Part shown: positions 36,059 to 45,131 of the stretch, one piece after another
Numbering within the stretch: position 1 is the stretch's first letter
Layout of the letters: the number at the start of each line of letters is the position of its first letter
DNA from: Flavobacteriales bacterium
GTDB taxonomy: Bacteria > Bacteroidota > Bacteroidia > Flavobacteriales_F > PHOS-HE28
Length of the DNA stretch: 64,000 nucleotides
NCBI GenBank assembly: GCA_020635725.1
Contig: JACJZF010000005.1
Span: forward strand, 198,718-262,717
Reading direction: 5' to 3'
Translations under genes and position numbers: made by a program
Notes under the pieces: model-generated
What the model saw: only the letters and a program-made list of their open reading frames with translations
The model's database searches: none
What the model was told of the DNA's origin: nothing

Positions 36059-37303
36059 TCATTCGGCTCGGAGCGCATCCACCGCCTTGATGCGCAAGGC
36101 CCGGACCGCCGGGAGTAAGCCCGCGAGCAGGCCGAAGACCAGGAGAACGACGAAGGCGACGATGGCCACGACGATGTTTACGGAAGGGTCTTTCAGGAAT
36201 TCACCCTCGCCGAACGAACGGATGGCCTCGAGAATGAGCACCCCGGCGAGAAGGCCGAGATAGCCGGCGACGAAGATGAGCGTGAGCGCCTCCTGCACGA
36301 TCTGCCCGGTGATCACTCGCGGTGTCGCCCCCAGGCTGCGACGGATACCGATCTCCTTGGTGCGCTCCTTGATGCTCACGAGCATGATGTTGCCGATGCC
36401 GATGCAGCCCGCGATGAGCGAGAAGATGCCCACGAACCAGCTCAGTCCTGCGATGCCGATGAAGAGGCCGTTCATCATCATGTAGAACTGCTGCATGTTC
36501 CAGCTGCCGAAGGCGCTCTGGTCGGTGGGGTCGACCTTGTGCTTGCGCGCCATCACGAGCCGGATCTTCTTCTCTACTTCGGCTACATCCACGCCCGGCT
36601 TCGCCACGATGGTGAACCAATGCACCTCGTTCAGGCTGTTGAAGGCCTTCTGGAAGGTGGTGAAGGGCACGTAGATCTTGGCGTCGGGGTTATCGCCCAT
36701 CTGCGCGCTGCTCTTCTTCTGCGAAACGCCGACCACTTGGAAGAAGACCCCGTTGATCTTGATGTATTTGCCCAAGGGCTCGTCCTTGCCGAAGAGCTGG
36801 TTGACCACTTCCACGCCGATCACCGCCACCTTGCGCTCCTCTACGAGATCGGCCTTGTTGAGGAAACGGCCCTGGGGCAGGCGCACGGCCTCCACGGTGA
36901 TCACCTCGGGCTCGCAGCCGTAGATCGAGAACGCGCCGATCTTGCCGTTGTAGCTCACGTTGTTGCCGCCCTGCCAGCCGCCCAATTGGAGCTGCGGCGA
37001 GCACACTTCGATGCCGGGCACGTTGCGGCGGATGATCTCGATGTCCTCGTTATCGAAGTTGAAGAAGCGCCCCTGCTTGAAGCCCGCGTAAGGCTTCGTG
37101 GTGGGCATGGTCCAGATGAAGCAGCTGTTGGTGGCGAAGCCCTCGAAGCCCCCGAGCACGGCGTTCTGCAGGCCCTTGCCCATGCCCAGCATCACGGTGA
37201 GCATGAAGATGCCCCAGGCCACGCCGAACATGGTGAGGAAGCTGCGCAGCTTGTTGCGGCTCAGCGTCTGCCAGATCTCGCCCCAGCGGTCACGGTCGAA
37301 CAT
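36059..37303 (-). CDS. MacB/FtsX-type ABC transporter permease (second copy)
   Basis: 414 aa from ATG 37303 (MFDRDRWGEIWQTLSRNKLR). One N-terminal span, a periplasmic MacB_PCD domain (to about residue 280) and three C-terminal spans with the FtsX-type loop KERTKEIGIRRSLGATP. It is a paralogue of equal length to the permease at 37451-38695. Together they may form a heterodimeric MacB-like exporter, which uses the ATPase to drive periplasmic movement and expulsion of substrates through the adaptor. Confidence 0.9.
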   Translation of the reverse strand: MFDRDRWGEIWQTLSRNKLRSFLTMFGVAWGIFMLTVMLGMGKGLQNAVLGGFEGFATNSCFIWTMPTTKPYAGFKQGRFFNFDNEDIEIIRRNVPGIEVCSPQLQLGGWQGGNNVSYNGKIGAFSIYGCEPEVITVEAVRLPQGRFLNKADLVEERKVAVIGVEVVNQLFGKDEPLGKYIKINGVFFQVVGVSQKKSSAQMGDNPDAKIYVPFTTFQKAFNSLNEVHWFTIVAKPGVDVAEVEKKIRLVMARKHKVDPTDQSAFGSWNMQQFYMMMNGLFIGIAGLSWFVGIFSLIAGCIGIGNIMLVSIKERTKEIGIRRSLGATPRVITGQIVQEALTLIFVAGYLGLLAGVLILEAIRSFGEGEFLKDPSVNIVVAIVAFVVLLVFGLLAGLLPAVRALRIKAVDALRAE

Positions 37304-37316
37304 GGCGCGATGAATA

Positions 37317-37444
37317 ATTGCCGCAGAGACGCAGAGGCGCCGAGTCGGTCGAATACGCAACAGGAGGAAGCAATGACCACACGCCTCGGCTCGGGCACAT
37401 GGGTGCGGCCTGAATTCTCAGCGCCTCGGCGTCTCTGCGGCAAT
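37317..37444. repeat. 128-bp element with 24-bp terminal inverted repeats
   Basis: The left arm 37317-37340 (begins ATTGCCGCAGAGACGC) and right arm 37421-37444 (ends GCGTCTCTGCGGCAAT) are inverted repeats with 23 of 24 positions paired. The element fills nearly all of the 147-base gap between the two permease genes of the ABC operon. It has no coding capacity, so it is MITE-like. GCAGAGACGCAGAG-type repeats are familiar in bacterial intergenic DNA. In the operon RNA it would fold into a long hairpin. Confidence 0.72.
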
Positions 37445-37450
37445 CCCTTC

Positions 37451-38695
37451 TCATTCGTCGCGCAGGGCTTCGATGGGACGGATGCGCGCGGCACGGCGGG
37501 CAGGGAAATAGCCTGCTAGGGTGCCAGCGGCGATGAGCGCGGCGAGGGCTTTCACGGCCACGCCGATATCGATGGTGGGGTCGCGGAAGAACTCGCTGCC
37601 AGGAATCAGGCTCGCCAGTCCTTCGAGCAGCAGCACACCGAGCCCAAGACCGGTGAATCCGAAGAGCGTGGTGACGAAGAGCGCCTCGAGCAATACCTGT
37701 CCGATGACGTTGCCGGGCGTGGCGCCCAAGGCCTTCCGGATGCCGATCTCGCGCGTACGCTCCTGCACCACGATGAGCATGATGTTGCCGATGCCCACGA
37801 TGCCTGCGATGAGGCTGCCGATGCCGACGAACCAGCCGAACAGCGTGATCGCGGTGAACACTGTGCTGATGGTGCCCACGTTCTCGACGTTGTTGTTGAC
37901 CCAGAGCGCCCGTTCGTCCGTCGGGTCGAACTGGTGGCGGCGTGCCAGCGTGTGCACAGCGCGCTGTTGGGCCTGCTGAGCGCCGGCAATGCTCGCATCG
38001 GCGAAGGTGAAGAGGATGTCATCGACTTCGCCCTTGGCGTTGAACACGCGCTGCGCCACGCTGAGCGGCACATACACCGCGCTGCGCTGGCCCTGCTCCG
38101 GCCCGCCGCTGTCGTAGTCGTAAAGCCCCACCACTTGGAAGGGGATGCCGTTCACGTTCACCCACTGTCCGATCGGATCCGCTTCCTTGAAGAGGTCCTG
38201 GCGGGCATCCTGCGCGATCACCATCACCTTCCTCCCCTGCTGCTGATCGATCTCGTTCAGGAAGCGGCCGGCCTTGATCACCTGATGCTCCATCGACTGC
38301 CACTCGGGCATCACGCCGCGCACGCCGTAGCTGCCGTACTGCTTGCCGTATTGCAATTGCGTGTTGCCGCGCCACACGCGGTACTGGCCGCTGATGTGCT
38401 GAATACCCGGAATGGCGTTGCGCAAGGCCTCCACATCCTCCTCGGTCAAGGTGATCGGCCTGTTCGGCGGGAGACCGTTCCAGGGTTTGCTGGTCTCGTT
38501 GCCCCAGATGTGGATGCTGTTGGTGGCGCTGTTGCGGAAGTTGTACATGAAGCCCTTACTCAATCCGCCGCTGGCGCCCAGCAGGATGATGAGCATGAAG
38601 ATGCCCCACGACACGGCGAAGCCCGTGAGCAGCGCCCTCAGCTTGTTCTTGCCGATGCTCTCGAAGACCTCCGCCCATTTCTCCCTATCGAACAT
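37451..38695 (-). CDS. MacB/FtsX-type ABC transporter permease (first copy)
   Basis: 414 aa from ATG 38695 (MFDREKWAEVFESIGKNKLR). It has the same layout as its downstream paralogue: N-terminal span LLTGFAVSWGIFMLIILLG, MacB_PCD periplasmic domain, three C-terminal spans with QERTREIGIRKALGATP, and end RIRPIEALRDE. The start overlaps the upstream ATPase gene by 11 bases, indicating translational coupling. Confidence 0.9.
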   Translation of the reverse strand: MFDREKWAEVFESIGKNKLRALLTGFAVSWGIFMLIILLGASGGLSKGFMYNFRNSATNSIHIWGNETSKPWNGLPPNRPITLTEEDVEALRNAIPGIQHISGQYRVWRGNTQLQYGKQYGSYGVRGVMPEWQSMEHQVIKAGRFLNEIDQQQGRKVMVIAQDARQDLFKEADPIGQWVNVNGIPFQVVGLYDYDSGGPEQGQRSAVYVPLSVAQRVFNAKGEVDDILFTFADASIAGAQQAQQRAVHTLARRHQFDPTDERALWVNNNVENVGTISTVFTAITLFGWFVGIGSLIAGIVGIGNIMLIVVQERTREIGIRKALGATPGNVIGQVLLEALFVTTLFGFTGLGLGVLLLEGLASLIPGSEFFRDPTIDIGVAVKALAALIAAGTLAGYFPARRAARIRPIEALRDE

Positions 38696-39389
38696 CGGCG
38701 ACGAGGGTTCTGGGGTCCGCGTACGCATCCTCGATCAACCCGTCTCGCAGGCGGATCACGCGCTGGGTGACGGCAGCCACCTCCGGCGCGTGGGTGACGA
38801 TGACCACCGTGAGGCCGAGATCGCGGTTCACGCTGGTGAGCAGGCCCATGACCTCCACGCTGGTCTTGCTGTCCAGCGCGCCCGTGGGCTCATCGGCGAG
38901 GATGATCTTGGGGTTGCTGATGAGCGATCGCGCGATGGCCACGCGCTGTTTCTGACCGCCGCTCATCTCGTTGGGCATGTGCTTGGCCCAATCGCCCAAG
39001 CCCACCTTCCGCAGCATGTCCAGCGCGAGCTCATTGCGCTTCTTGCGCGGCACGCCTTGGTAGTAGAGCGGCAGGGCCACGTTCTCCACCGCGTTCTTGA
39101 AGGCGATGAGGTTGAAGCTCTGGAAGACGAATCCGATGTACTTGCTGCGCAGCAGGGCGTTCTCCGTCTCGTTCTGGCCGCGGATCAGCATGCCATCGAG
39201 CCGGTACTCTCCGCCATCGTAGTTGTCGAGGATGCCGATGATGTTGAGCAGCGTGCTCTTGCCGCTGCCACTGGCGCCCATGATGCTCACGAGCTCCCCG
39301 GCACCCACGGTGAGGTCGATGCCCTTGAGCACGGGCAGGATATTGGCCCCCATGCGATAGGCCTTGCGAATGGCTTTCAGCTCGATCAT
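38685..39389 (-). CDS. MacB/LolD-type ABC transporter ATPase
   Basis: 234 aa. Walker A GASGSGKS (residues 38-45), signature SGGQ (143-146), Walker B IILADEP (162-168) and the H-loop in VVIVTHAPEV are all intact. The LolD/MacB subgroup is indicated by YYQGVPRKKR and the partner permeases. It is the first gene of a four-gene minus-strand operon (ATPase, two permeases, adaptor). A -7-like TACTTTCG lies at 39414-39421. Confidence 0.94.
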   Translation of the reverse strand: MIELKAIRKAYRMGANILPVLKGIDLTVGAGELVSIMGASGSGKSTLLNIIGILDNYDGGEYRLDGMLIRGQNETENALLRSKYIGFVFQSFNLIAFKNAVENVALPLYYQGVPRKKRNELALDMLRKVGLGDWAKHMPNEMSGGQKQRVAIARSLISNPKIILADEPTGALDSKTSVEVMGLLTSVNRDLGLTVVIVTHAPEVAAVTQRVIRLRDGLIEDAYADPRTLVADVR

Positions 39390-39413
39390 CCCCTGCTCAA
39401 TGCGCTATGGCCC

Positions 39414-39421
39414 CGAAAGTA
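39414..39421 (-). promoter_or_regulatory. Candidate -7 element of the ABC export operon (TACTTTCG)
   Basis: Minus-strand TACTTTCG, 24 bases before the ATPase ATG, is identical to the octamers before rocD and the MFS gene. Confidence 0.4.
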
Positions 39422-39528
39422 CCGGGGGCAACCGGTCGTCACTTCCTGCATACACGAACGGTGCGCCTCACGGAGGAGCGGCCGCCTTCCCATGACGCCG
39501 TCGGAGCGCCGATGGTTACACTTGCCTC

Positions 39529-41028
39529 ATGATGCGCTCCGCTTTTCTCCTGGCCTGGCTCGTTCCGGCCATCGCTTTCGGGCAGCAACCCGACCTTAAG
39601 GCTCTCGACGCCTACATCGCCGATGCGCTGGTGAAGTTCGATCAGCCCGGCCTGGCCGTGGGCGTGGTGAAGGATGGCGAGCTGGTCTTCAGCCGCGGCT
39701 ATGGCAAGCTCGATTTAGACAAGCCCGACCCCGTAACACCGAACAGCCTGTTCTACATGGCCAGCATCAGCAAGGCGTTCACCGCCTGCGCCATCGGCCT
39801 GCTCGTGGATGAGGGCAAGCTCAGCTTCGATGACCCCGTGCGGAAGCATCTTCCGGAATTCGGCACGCCGCAGGACTACATCACGGAGCACATGACCATC
39901 ACCGACCTGCTCTGCCACCGCAGCGGCTGGATCACCTTCGATGGCGACCTGCTCTGGTACGGCACCGGGTACTCGCAGCCGGAGATCCTCGCGCGCCACG
40001 CCCACCAGCCACTCACGCATCCGTTCCGGACCGAGTTCGGATACAGCAACCTCATGTTCATCGCGGCGGCGCAGGTCATCGAGCGCGCCAGCGGCATGAG
40101 CTGGGACCGATTCATCACCACGCGCATCCTCGAACCGCTAAAGATGGAGCGCAGCCGGGTGGAAGTGGCCGACCTCGCCGGCATGAGCGATGTGGCGATG
40201 CCCCATGTGCGCAAGGGCCAGGACCCCAACGAGCCGCAACGCAGCATGCCGTACCAGGCCCTGCGCGGCGCCGATGGAGCGTGCGGATTAATCAGCACTG
40301 TGAACGACATGGCACATTGGGACGCCATGTGGGCCGATGAGGGCAAGGTGAATGGCAAGCCCTTCATCAGCGATGCGACCTACCGCACCATCACGGCCAT
40401 GCACCTGCCCATGGGCGGTCGACGCGATGGCGCCGGGCTCGGCTGGTTCCTCGAGAGCGACCATGACCATGCGGTGATCACGCACAGCGGCGGCATGCCC
40501 GGATTCATCCTCAACCATGCCGTGGTGCCCGATGCCGACCTCGCCGTGATCTGCTTGGGCAATGGCGAGAGCTATTGCGTCTTCGCCATCACCCAGAAGA
40601 TCCTCGACGCGTACCTCGGGGACGGCACCGCTGATCCGGTGAAGGACATGCTGCCGCGCATCGCCAAGCGCGATGAGCGCGAAGCCAAGCGCCGTGCCGA
40701 CCGTATCGCCGCCCGTGTGGCCAAGACGAAGCCATCGCTTCCGTTGAGCGCGTATGCCGGCACCTACTCCGATGCCATCTACGGCTATGCCACCGTTAGC
40801 GATAAGGATGGCCGGCTGAGCCTCTCCTTCGCGCCCGCGCCGCAACTCTTCACCGGAAGCCTTGAGCACTGGCACTTCGATACCTTCCGTTGGCTGCATG
40901 CCGATCCCTTCCTGGAGCCCGGCTACATCACCTTCAGCTTCGATGCCGATCACCGGGTCACCGGTTTCAAGGTGGACCTGCACAGCCCCGACTTCCATTT
41001 CTACAAACTCGATTTCGTCCGGCGCTGA
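39529..41028 (+). CDS. Exported serine hydrolase (beta-lactamase class C / S12 family)
   Basis: 499 aa with signal peptide ending AIAFGQ. All three S12 motifs are present: Ser79-Ile-Ser-Lys82 (SxxK), Tyr172-Ser-Asn174 (YxN) and His319-Ser-Gly-Gly322. The region after residue 395 (SLPLSAYAGTYSDAIYGYATV) is a DUF3471-type C-terminal domain often found on D-aminopeptidase- or esterase-like members. Unlike the relative at 2871 it has no T9SS tail, so it is probably periplasmic. TACACTTG at 39517-39524 is a weak -7 candidate. Confidence 0.9.
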   Translation: MMRSAFLLAWLVPAIAFGQQPDLKALDAYIADALVKFDQPGLAVGVVKDGELVFSRGYGKLDLDKPDPVTPNSLFYMASISKAFTACAIGLLVDEGKLSFDDPVRKHLPEFGTPQDYITEHMTITDLLCHRSGWITFDGDLLWYGTGYSQPEILARHAHQPLTHPFRTEFGYSNLMFIAAAQVIERASGMSWDRFITTRILEPLKMERSRVEVADLAGMSDVAMPHVRKGQDPNEPQRSMPYQALRGADGACGLISTVNDMAHWDAMWADEGKVNGKPFISDATYRTITAMHLPMGGRRDGAGLGWFLESDHDHAVITHSGGMPGFILNHAVVPDADLAVICLGNGESYCVFAITQKILDAYLGDGTADPVKDMLPRIAKRDEREAKRRADRIAARVAKTKPSLPLSAYAGTYSDAIYGYATVSDKDGRLSLSFAPAPQLFTGSLEHWHFDTFRWLHADPFLEPGYITFSFDADHRVTGFKVDLHSPDFHFYKLDFVRR

Positions 41029-41073
41029 CCGCAGCGGCACGACCATGCCGCCAGATGATCACCTTTACCGGCG

Positions 41074-42423
41074 ATGAAGCGGCGCTGGTCGGCCACGGCA
41101 TTCTTCCTGATCGTCCTGGGGCTCGCGAGCTGGCACCTCGATGTGGGCCATAACGCCAACACCATGAGCCGCGCCGCCATGGTGGCCGCTCTGGTGGAGC
41201 ACGGCAGCCTGCGCATCGACCCCTATCACCAGCTCACCGACGACAAGGCGCTGGTGGATGGCCATTACTTCTCCGAGAAAGCGCCGCTGCCCGCGCTCGT
41301 GGTGGTGCCGTTCTGGTACCTGGCCGATCGCCTGGGGCTCGTGGAGGCCGGCGAGAACGGCCTGCTCACCGATGGCCTCCTGCGCCTCGGCGGCTTCCTC
41401 TGCGGCAGCCTTCCGTTCGCCCTGCTCGCGCTCCTGCTCTTCCATCGGCTGAAGGCATCGCCGCTTCCGTGGCCGCGCGCCTGGCTCGCGCTGCTGCCCC
41501 TGCTCGGCTCCTTCCTCTTCGTGTACAGCGGCAGTTTCCACGGCCATTTGCTCGCCGCGCTCTTCCTGGTGCTGGCCTGGTTGCTGCGGCGCAAAGAGGT
41601 TCATGTGATCAGCGGCGCTCTGGCCAGCGCGGCCGTGCTCTGTGAGTACAGCCTCTTCGTGTTTCCCTTGGCCTGGCTGCTGCAGGATATCGCCGCTCGG
41701 CGTTGGAAGCCGCTGGCCGCTCAGGTCTTCGGCGGCTTGCCGGGCCTGCTTTTCCTGGGGCTGATGAACCTCCTGGTCACCGCCTCACCGATCACACTGC
41801 CCTATTCGGCCGTTGCCGCGCACGTGGATCGTTCCGGCGGCACGCTCGGCCTCGGCGGTCCGCGCCTCGATGGGCTCTTCGGCCTTCTCTTCAGCAGCTA
41901 TCGCGGGCTCTTCACGCACGCGCCGGTGGCGATCATCTGTGCCCTGGTCGCGCTCATGGCCATGCGCCGCCAAGGATGGCGGTGGACATGGATGCATCCC
42001 TTGGTGCTCCCCTCCATCGCCTTGGTGCTCATGATCGCCGGCCACAGCATGTGGTGGGGCGGCTGGGCTTTCGGTCCGCGGCACCTCACCAGCGTGGCGG
42101 CCCTGCTCATCCTCTCGGCGCTTCCGCGGTTGCCACAACGGCCATGGGCCGATGGCGCGCTCGCATGGCTCTGCAGCTGGGGCTTGATCGTGGCCCTCGC
42201 GGCGAAGGTCACCACGGTGTATTCGTTGCCTACCGAAGTGCTGCACCCGTTCCGCGAGATGATCCTTCCGCAGTTCATGCACCGCGCCTTCACCGAATCG
42301 CAATGGCCCGTGCTCGTGGGCTTCTCCCCCACCATGGGCACCTTCCTGTTCGCGCTGGCCCTCATCTTCGCCCTGCGCGCGCTCCGCCGCCTGCCCAACG
42401 ATGCACCTGTTCTACTGCCCTGA
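41074..42423 (+). CDS. Multi-span membrane protein, GT-C glycosyltransferase-like
   Basis: 449 aa with about eleven hydrophobic spans. The first periplasmic loop contains AALVEHGSLRIDPY...DGHYFSEKAPLPALVVVPF, the kind of acidic loop seen in GT-C (PMT/ArnT-like) transferases, but no named family is certain. Its end overlaps the rsmE start by 23 bases, so the two are probably translated from one message although unrelated in function. Confidence 0.65.
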   Translation: MKRRWSATAFFLIVLGLASWHLDVGHNANTMSRAAMVAALVEHGSLRIDPYHQLTDDKALVDGHYFSEKAPLPALVVVPFWYLADRLGLVEAGENGLLTDGLLRLGGFLCGSLPFALLALLLFHRLKASPLPWPRAWLALLPLLGSFLFVYSGSFHGHLLAALFLVLAWLLRRKEVHVISGALASAAVLCEYSLFVFPLAWLLQDIAARRWKPLAAQVFGGLPGLLFLGLMNLLVTASPITLPYSAVAAHVDRSGGTLGLGGPRLDGLFGLLFSSYRGLFTHAPVAIICALVALMAMRRQGWRWTWMHPLVLPSIALVLMIAGHSMWWGGWAFGPRHLTSVAALLILSALPRLPQRPWADGALAWLCSWGLIVALAAKVTTVYSLPTEVLHPFREMILPQFMHRAFTESQWPVLVGFSPTMGTFLFALALIFALRALRRLPNDAPVLLP

Positions 42424-43102
42424 CCTGGAGCCCGGCCTGGTGACCCTTCCGGAGGAAGAGGCGCACCATGCCACGCAGGTGATGCGCCTGGGTGTGGGCG
42501 AGCGCATTGGGCTGCTGAACGGACGAGGGACGCGCGCCGAAGCCGAACTGGTCGATGTGGCCCGGAAACGCTGCGTGGCCATGGTGCTCGAGAGCGAGGA
42601 ATTGGCGCGCGAGCGTGCGGGGAGCATCCACCTGGCCGTTGCGCCCACCAAGCAGATCGACCGGCTCGAATGGCTGGTGGAGAAGGCCGTGGAACTGGGC
42701 GTGGATCGCATCTCTCCCGTGCTCACCACACGCACCGAGCGCAGCCGCCTCCGCCTGGACCGGCTGGAGCGAGTGGCCATCGCCGCCATGAAACAGAGCA
42801 TGCGCGCCTGGTTGCCATTGATCGATCAGCCTGTGCCCTTGCAGCAACTCGTGGATGAAACACCCGCGCCGCAGCGCTTCTTCGGCTGGTGCATACCGGA
42901 CCAGCCAGCGCTGATGAACGTGTACGAACCTGGGATCGATGCGCTCATGCTCATCGGGCCGGAGGGCGATTTCACGCCGTTGGAGGCGCAACAGCTCATG
43001 TCCAGTGGATTCACGGCGATCGCGCTGGGCGAGGCACGGCTGCGCACCGAGACGGCCGCGTTGGCAGCAATCACCTGGATGAGCCTGGCCCAGCAACGGT
43101 AA
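42401..43102 (+). CDS. rsmE: 16S rRNA (uracil(1498)-N3)-methyltransferase
   Basis: 233 aa, typical RsmE. An N-terminal PUA-like domain (MHLFYCPDLEPGLVTLPEEE...HHATQVMRL) is followed by a SPOUT domain with the trefoil-knot motifs IGPEGDF (185-191) and LGEARLRTETA (209-219) that bind SAM. It methylates U1498 of 16S rRNA in the assembled small subunit. The start lies inside the preceding membrane-protein gene. Confidence 0.95.
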   Translation: MHLFYCPDLEPGLVTLPEEEAHHATQVMRLGVGERIGLLNGRGTRAEAELVDVARKRCVAMVLESEELARERAGSIHLAVAPTKQIDRLEWLVEKAVELGVDRISPVLTTRTERSRLRLDRLERVAIAAMKQSMRAWLPLIDQPVPLQQLVDETPAPQRFFGWCIPDQPALMNVYEPGIDALMLIGPEGDFTPLEAQQLMSSGFTAIALGEARLRTETAALAAITWMSLAQQR

Positions 43103-43111
43103 TTTAGCGGC

Positions 43112-43774
43112 ATGTCGCGCATCCTTCCCCTGCTGGCGTTGCTGCTGATCACGGGCTCCGCATGGGCCCAAGGCTCCTACCAGCTGGCCGTGCTGAAGTA
43201 CAGTGGCGGCGGCGATTGGTACGCCAATCCTACTTCGGTTCCCAACCTGGTGAAGTTCTGCAATGCGCAAATGGGCATGGGCATCAATCCCGATGTGCCC
43301 ACGGTCGAGGTCGGCAGCCCGGAGCTCTTCAACTACCCGCTGGTGCACATGACCGGCCACGGCAACGTGGTCTTCAGCGCGCAGGAGGCCGACAACCTGC
43401 GGAACTACCTCATCGGCGGCGGCTTCCTCCACATCAGCGACAACTACGGCATGGATCCGTACATCCGTCCCATGCTCAAGCGCGTATTCCCGGAGCTGGA
43501 GCTGCTGGAGCTGCCCTTCGCGCATCCCATCTACCACCAGCAGTTCGATTTCCCGCGCGGCCTCCCGAAGATCCATGAGCACGATGACAAGGCCCCGCAA
43601 GGCTTCGGGCTGATCTGGGAGGGAAGGCTCGTGGTGTTCTACGACTTCGAATGCGACCTCGGTGACGGCTGGGAAGACCCCGATGTGCACGGTGATAGCG
43701 AGGAGGCCCGGCAGAAGGCGCTGCGCATGGGCGCCAACATCGTGCGCTGCGCGTTCGGTGGTGCAGGTGATTGA
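43112..43774 (+). CDS. Exported DUF4159 protein
   Basis: 220 aa with signal peptide MSRILPLLALLLITGSAWAQ. The DUF4159 core is clear: LKYSGGGDWYANPTSVPNL, MTGHGNVVFSAQEADNL, then RNYLIGGGFLHISDNYGM. The domain has a flavodoxin/GATase-like fold; in other Bacteroidetes it occurs near MoxR/DUF58-type genes, though not directly here. Function unknown. TAATTTAG at 43100-43107, 4 bases before the ATG, is identical to the octamer before the lipoprotein gene at 1230. Confidence 0.88.
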   Translation: MSRILPLLALLLITGSAWAQGSYQLAVLKYSGGGDWYANPTSVPNLVKFCNAQMGMGINPDVPTVEVGSPELFNYPLVHMTGHGNVVFSAQEADNLRNYLIGGGFLHISDNYGMDPYIRPMLKRVFPELELLELPFAHPIYHQQFDFPRGLPKIHEHDDKAPQGFGLIWEGRLVVFYDFECDLGDGWEDPDVHGDSEEARQKALRMGANIVRCAFGGAGD

Positions 43775-43782
43775 GACCTGAC

Positions 43783-44328
43783 ATGCCTTATCGAACGGTC
43801 TTCGACCTGGCCGAGCAGCCGCCCTTCGAGCCCATCGTTGCTTGGATCGCCGCGGCCTTCATCGTCACGGGCACGGCGTGGGCGCTCATCCGGCGGGTGA
43901 AGGATCGGCAACTGGCTCCACTGCGGCAGCGCCCGAAGTGGACCACGCCCAAGGTCTTCATCATCTTTGGTTGCGCCATCGCGGTCATCGGTGTGGGACT
44001 GATGAGCTGGGATCATTGGCGGCTCATGCGCGCCATGGCCAATGGCGAAGGCCTGGTGGTGGAAGGCCCGATCCAGAGCTGGGGCACCGAGCGTGTGCGG
44101 ACTTCGCGCCGCGACCGTTACGAGTACCACACCTACGAGCGCTTCTATGTGGGCGACAGCATCTGGTTCGGCTTCTACCGCGAGGTGGGCATGGCCGGCT
44201 TCCACAACGGCGCCCGCGAGCTCATCGACCTGCACGATGGCATGCGCGTGCGCGCCACCTACCTCTATGCCGATGGCAAAGATGACCCGCCCCGCATCAT
44301 GAAACTTGAGGTGAGATCAGAGGATTAG
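43783..44328 (+). CDS. Two-span membrane protein of unknown family
   Basis: 181 aa from ATG 43783; an in-frame TTG at 43771 is less likely. Spans at about residues 20-37 and 55-75 (VFIIFGCAIAVIGVGLM) are followed by a C-terminal soluble part with beta-strand character (VVEGPIQSW...YHTYERFYVGDSIWFGFYR...LIDLHDGMRVRATYLY), reminiscent of a small barrel. It starts 8 bases after the DUF4159 gene and is probably co-transcribed. I do not recognise the family. Confidence 0.7.
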   Translation: MPYRTVFDLAEQPPFEPIVAWIAAAFIVTGTAWALIRRVKDRQLAPLRQRPKWTTPKVFIIFGCAIAVIGVGLMSWDHWRLMRAMANGEGLVVEGPIQSWGTERVRTSRRDRYEYHTYERFYVGDSIWFGFYREVGMAGFHNGARELIDLHDGMRVRATYLYADGKDDPPRIMKLEVRSED

Positions 44329-44347
44329 GGAATGAGATAATCAGACC

Positions 44348-44692
44348 ATGAAGATCCCTTTCGAGGCCATCGACTGGTCGCAAGTGCCTGACACCATCGT
44401 GAATGGAACCACTGGCACGGCCTCCATGCGCACGATTCAGCACGATGGCCTGCGCATCCGCATAATCGAATATTCAGCCAACTACCTCGCCGACCATTGG
44501 TGTCAGCTTGGGCACTTGGTGTTCGTGCTGGAAGGCGAACTGATCAACGAGCATGAAGATGGACGTGTGAATGTGCTAAAGGCTGGGATGTCCTACCACG
44601 TGAGCGACGGGCTCAGCTCGCACCGTTCGCGGACGAATGGATTCGTGAGACTCATAGTGGTCGATGGAGCGTTCCTGAAATCAAGGAACTGA
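44348..44692 (+). CDS. DHCW-motif cupin-fold protein
   Basis: 114 aa. It begins MKIPFEAIDWSQVPDTI and has YLADHWCQLGHLVFVLEGEL (motif ADHWC at about 48-52), the pattern of the family annotated as DHCW motif cupin fold proteins; MSYHVSDGLSSHRS is the second cupin segment. This is a single-domain metal- or ligand-binding barrel without established activity. It lies 19 bases after the preceding gene and converges on the small gene at 44704. Confidence 0.85.
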   Translation: MKIPFEAIDWSQVPDTIVNGTTGTASMRTIQHDGLRIRIIEYSANYLADHWCQLGHLVFVLEGELINEHEDGRVNVLKAGMSYHVSDGLSSHRSRTNGFVRLIVVDGAFLKSRN

Positions 44693-44703
44693 CGGGGCAC
44701 AGA

Positions 44704-45117
44704 CTAAGGGAGCGTTACCCAGTCCTGGATATCGGCAAGATTCAAGTAAACATCCTCGACTTTCTTAAGCCCAGACCACCCGAATCGTGACTCTTGATAT
44801 CGCACTCTGCCTTCCGACAGACTGAATCCACCGACGAAGCCCTTATGAACTACCGGTGCTCTGCAGAACACGCGCTTCGTCACGTCAATAAGAAGCAGGC
44901 AGGTATTGGGACCGAATCGTTCAGCAGTGGTCATCCACTCTTGGACGGCGACAAGGTCATTCGACAGCCAGCGGGCCTCATCGCCGGCGATGACGTCCTC
45001 GAATCGGACACCGTCGATATGGACTGTATTATAAGTCGGGCCATAACGAATCTCGCCTTCGAACTTCAAGACCACAAGATGCCTGCCATCTGGTGATGGT
45101 AACGAGATGTCATTCAT
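44704..45117 (-). CDS. Hypothetical small soluble protein
   Basis: 137 aa from ATG 45117 (MNDISLPSPDGRHLVVLKFEGEIRYGP); the in-frame extension upstream runs into the dehydrogenase gene and is rejected. No signal peptide or span. It is rich in beta strands and contains YNTVHIDGVRFEDVIAGDEARW and LLLIDVTKRVFCRAPVV. I do not recognise the family. Its base composition is less G+C-rich than the surrounding genes, so recent arrival is possible. It lies 14 bases after the KdnB-like gene on the same strand. Confidence 0.6.
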   Translation of the reverse strand: MNDISLPSPDGRHLVVLKFEGEIRYGPTYNTVHIDGVRFEDVIAGDEARWLSNDLVAVQEWMTTAERFGPNTCLLLIDVTKRVFCRAPVVHKGFVGGFSLSEGRVRYQESRFGWSGLKKVEDVYLNLADIQDWVTLP

Positions 45118-45131
45118 GGCACCCGCTCCGC

